Assembly (NCBI RefSeq): GCF_037975245.1
Contig: NC_092567.1
Location: 26,272,376 to 26,336,375 of the forward strand
DNA from: Apostichopus japonicus
Lineage: Eukaryota; Echinodermata; Holothuroidea; Aspidochirotida; Stichopodidae
Length of the DNA stretch: 64,000 nucleotides
Reading direction: 5' to 3'
Part shown: in pieces, positions 61,916 through 64,000 of the stretch
Numbering within the stretch: position 1 is the first letter of the stretch
How the letters are laid out: each line of letters opens with the position of its first letter
Position numbers and translations under genes: made by a program
Notes under the pieces: model-generated
What the model was told of the DNA's origin: nothing
The model's database searches: none
What the model saw: only the letters and a program-made list of their open reading frames with translations

Positions 61916-64000
61916 TTACACACCACTAATAACAATTCCCCCTGGTAGAGAAGTAGGATTACTTTTAAGTCAAAAAGAGAACCAGACGACTTCTCTGAAA
62001 CCAACCTAAGCGGAACTAATACCTACACAACTTGGATTTATGCGAGATCATTGCATCTACTTATATCGACCATTATCGTCACGTATTTATAGTTCTTCAC
62101 TTGTTTAAGTTTGTCCCTATTATTGCACTCTCAAGGTTTACCGGTAAATGAGATGTCCAACAGCGAATTAAAGGTTGCCTTATATCGGTTTTTGAGATGG
62201 ACTGGATCTAGAGGGATGTAGCGTAAGTGCAAACAAGAAGCACTCGATGATTACAGGGTGCGGGTGGAGGGGGGGGGGGTGGGAGGGGAGGTTGAAGACG
62301 TTTCATAAGCAAGTGGCAATTGGGTGGGGTCGGGTAGGGGTGGTGGTGGGGAGGATGAGGTAAGGGATCGATGTTACTCATGTGCAATCATTTCCTCTTG
62401 GTGTAAAAAAGAATCTAATAGGGGAGGGGAGGGGGGGGGGTAATGGTATCAGTTAGTGGCTGAGTATGAGGTCATTCATCCCGTATATCTCTTTAACGCA
62501 GGACTACTAAGGATAAATTATTTTATGGAATTAAATGAAACCTTCAAAGTTCTTCTTGAGACCGGTGCGTCTAATCAGGTGTGTCTAATATACCAGTGTT
62601 CCATTTAGTCTCTTTGTAATGCCACGTGATGATACACTACCCTCCGATACCATCAAATACAATTAAAGATAAAGGAAGAAGTCTACTTATCTGAAAATTA
62701 TACAAAACGAGGAGACAGAGATTAAAGAAAGCAAAATGAGATGGGGGAAGGGCCATTAAGAAATTCTGTTTTCAGAACAGTTTGTTTTTGGTCCAATTTA
62801 TAATTTATGAGAAATGATCATTTTCTGTTCCCCGAGCAAACTCGGTATAGTTTCGCCCCTCCACCAATAGACATAGCCAGTAATAACACAATAAGGGGTT
62901 ACTACCCCCGCCCCGCCTCCCCTTCACCCTTCCTGATCAATACGCTCGTTGTCATCGCTGACAGGCCTAAAAGTGCCTATAATCTTAGTGACTAAAAGTC
63001 TCAAGTTTTACCCCAAAATATGCTAGTAAGTCAGATACAGTGGTCACTGATCTCAAACTTTAACCAGGATTTTATTGTCAACCATGTACGAAACACTTTC
63101 ACTGCCCAGCTCTTAGATAAGAACATTATTTACAGTCATTGATGTCTGGGAAAACTTATAGGGGGAAAATCTTCAGGAAAATACTTGTGCAAACTTCGAA
63201 ACTTCGTTAAATGCTAGAGTGTGGGGTTATATGTACGGATGGTATTTAAACCCGCCAAATAAATATTGTCCTGACCCAACACAGGGAGACGAACAAAGAT
63301 AGAAAATAATTGACAAAATGTATTATTGTGATGAAAGCGCTAAAATTAGATTCAATACTATACGTGAAAACGGTTGAACAAACAAACGATAGATTGAGCC
63401 GCTTAAAAAGTCTAAAAATAGCAAACATGCTTAACTTCAAACAGATTGAACTACTTTCAGATGTCATCGTTAAAGGATTATCTATTGAAAACGAACAAAA
63501 TTAACGAAATCCTAAAAATACGAGCTCTTAAATGAAACCTGCTTAAATCGTTAGCCACAGATAAAGTAAATACAAAAGAGCTGTTTATTTGACTATTAAT
63601 AACAGGCTTTTGGCAGCAGTTACAAAAGAGACTTCTGCTAGGTTCGGCTGTCATTCCGATTTTCTATAAATAGCCTGTAATATTCTGACTGTTCAGTGCA
63701 TATCACAGGGTTAATTCGAAACTCTATCTTTATTCAAGTTGAGTTCATGAGACGCAGGTTCTTACAGCTGGTACACACGGTTCCGCAAGCGCGATTCCCG
63801 GTGCGGGGACTGTACAACCCTCTTTTCGACCTCACACGACATGTCAAAAGTAGTTAATGGCACAGCCGTATGTTAAGATCTAGTTATAGACCTAATTTAG
63901 AGTCTAAATATGACTCAGCGGAATGCACCGTGCCTATTTGAAATAACGTCTATGTTCTTCTGGGAAGGGGATATGGGGGTAGGGGGGGTAGGGTAGGGGG
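61728..64000. other. no supported gene; G-rich patches
   Basis: G-rich stretches with many runs of three or more G lie at about 62258-62360, 62421-62440 and 63965-64000. The open frame at 63310-63504 (+) is lysine-rich, helical and open on the opposite strand too, so it is not convincing. A B box-like GCGATTCCCGGTGCGGGG near 63790 may be another SINE relic. Confidence 0.3.

Noticed and set aside
63246-63504. Open frames on both strands near the right end
   Set aside because: Both strands are open over the same bases with no recognisable domain, typical of chance in AT-rich sequence.

Overview
The window looks like nuclear DNA from an animal, most likely an invertebrate deuterostome and possibly an echinoderm. 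It is AT-rich and gene-poor, with spliced genes, long introns, tRNA-derived SINEs, many microsatellites and minisatellites, and a recurring TAGGCCTA-type motif that I associate with echinoderm genomes. The species call is inference. There are no operons, ribosome-binding sites, CRISPR arrays or prophage-like features.

The only gene I can reconstruct with confidence is on the minus strand. It is a Ras-superfamily GTPase of the RERG type (Ras-related and estrogen-regulated growth inhibitor). Its four coding exons lie at 33411-33477 (P-loop), 18126-18182 (switch I), 11839-11912 (DTAGQ) and 10214-10639 (NKCD, SAS and the C-terminus). All splice phases agree, and the joined product is 207 residues, close to vertebrate RERG at about 199. 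A candidate non-coding 5' exon ends at 37180 and carries an in-frame stop, which supports the ATG at 33475-33477 as the start. Transcription runs right to left over at least 27 kb.

Layout: 1-10213 lies downstream of this gene and holds repeats and mobile elements only (a foldback element at 1577-1929 and a SINE at 3021-3307). 10214-37228 is the RERG-like locus. Its introns hold a second SINE copy, a cluster of decayed tRNA-like SINE heads, a terminal-inverted-repeat G-rich element and a few unexplained open stretches. 37229-57198 is largely intergenic and rich in tandem repeats: a GACT array, a 122-bp triplicate, a 40-bp minisatellite, a 1-kb 16-bp minisatellite interrupted by an insertion, a large TA array and a GC-rich 40/41-bp minisatellite. 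57199-64000 may begin a second, plus-strand gene: a short first coding exon and a phase-compatible second exon can be seen, but the product is not recognised. A second foldback copy, of the same length as the first and inverted relative to it, lies at 57631-57983.

I saw no clearly new multi-gene system. The observations most worth following are the paired 353-bp palindromic elements flanked by TTAA, the SINE family with a hairpin-rich body, the minisatellite that creates an array of AP-1 consensus sites, the strong excess of long G/C homopolymers, and the candidate plus-strand gene at the right end.
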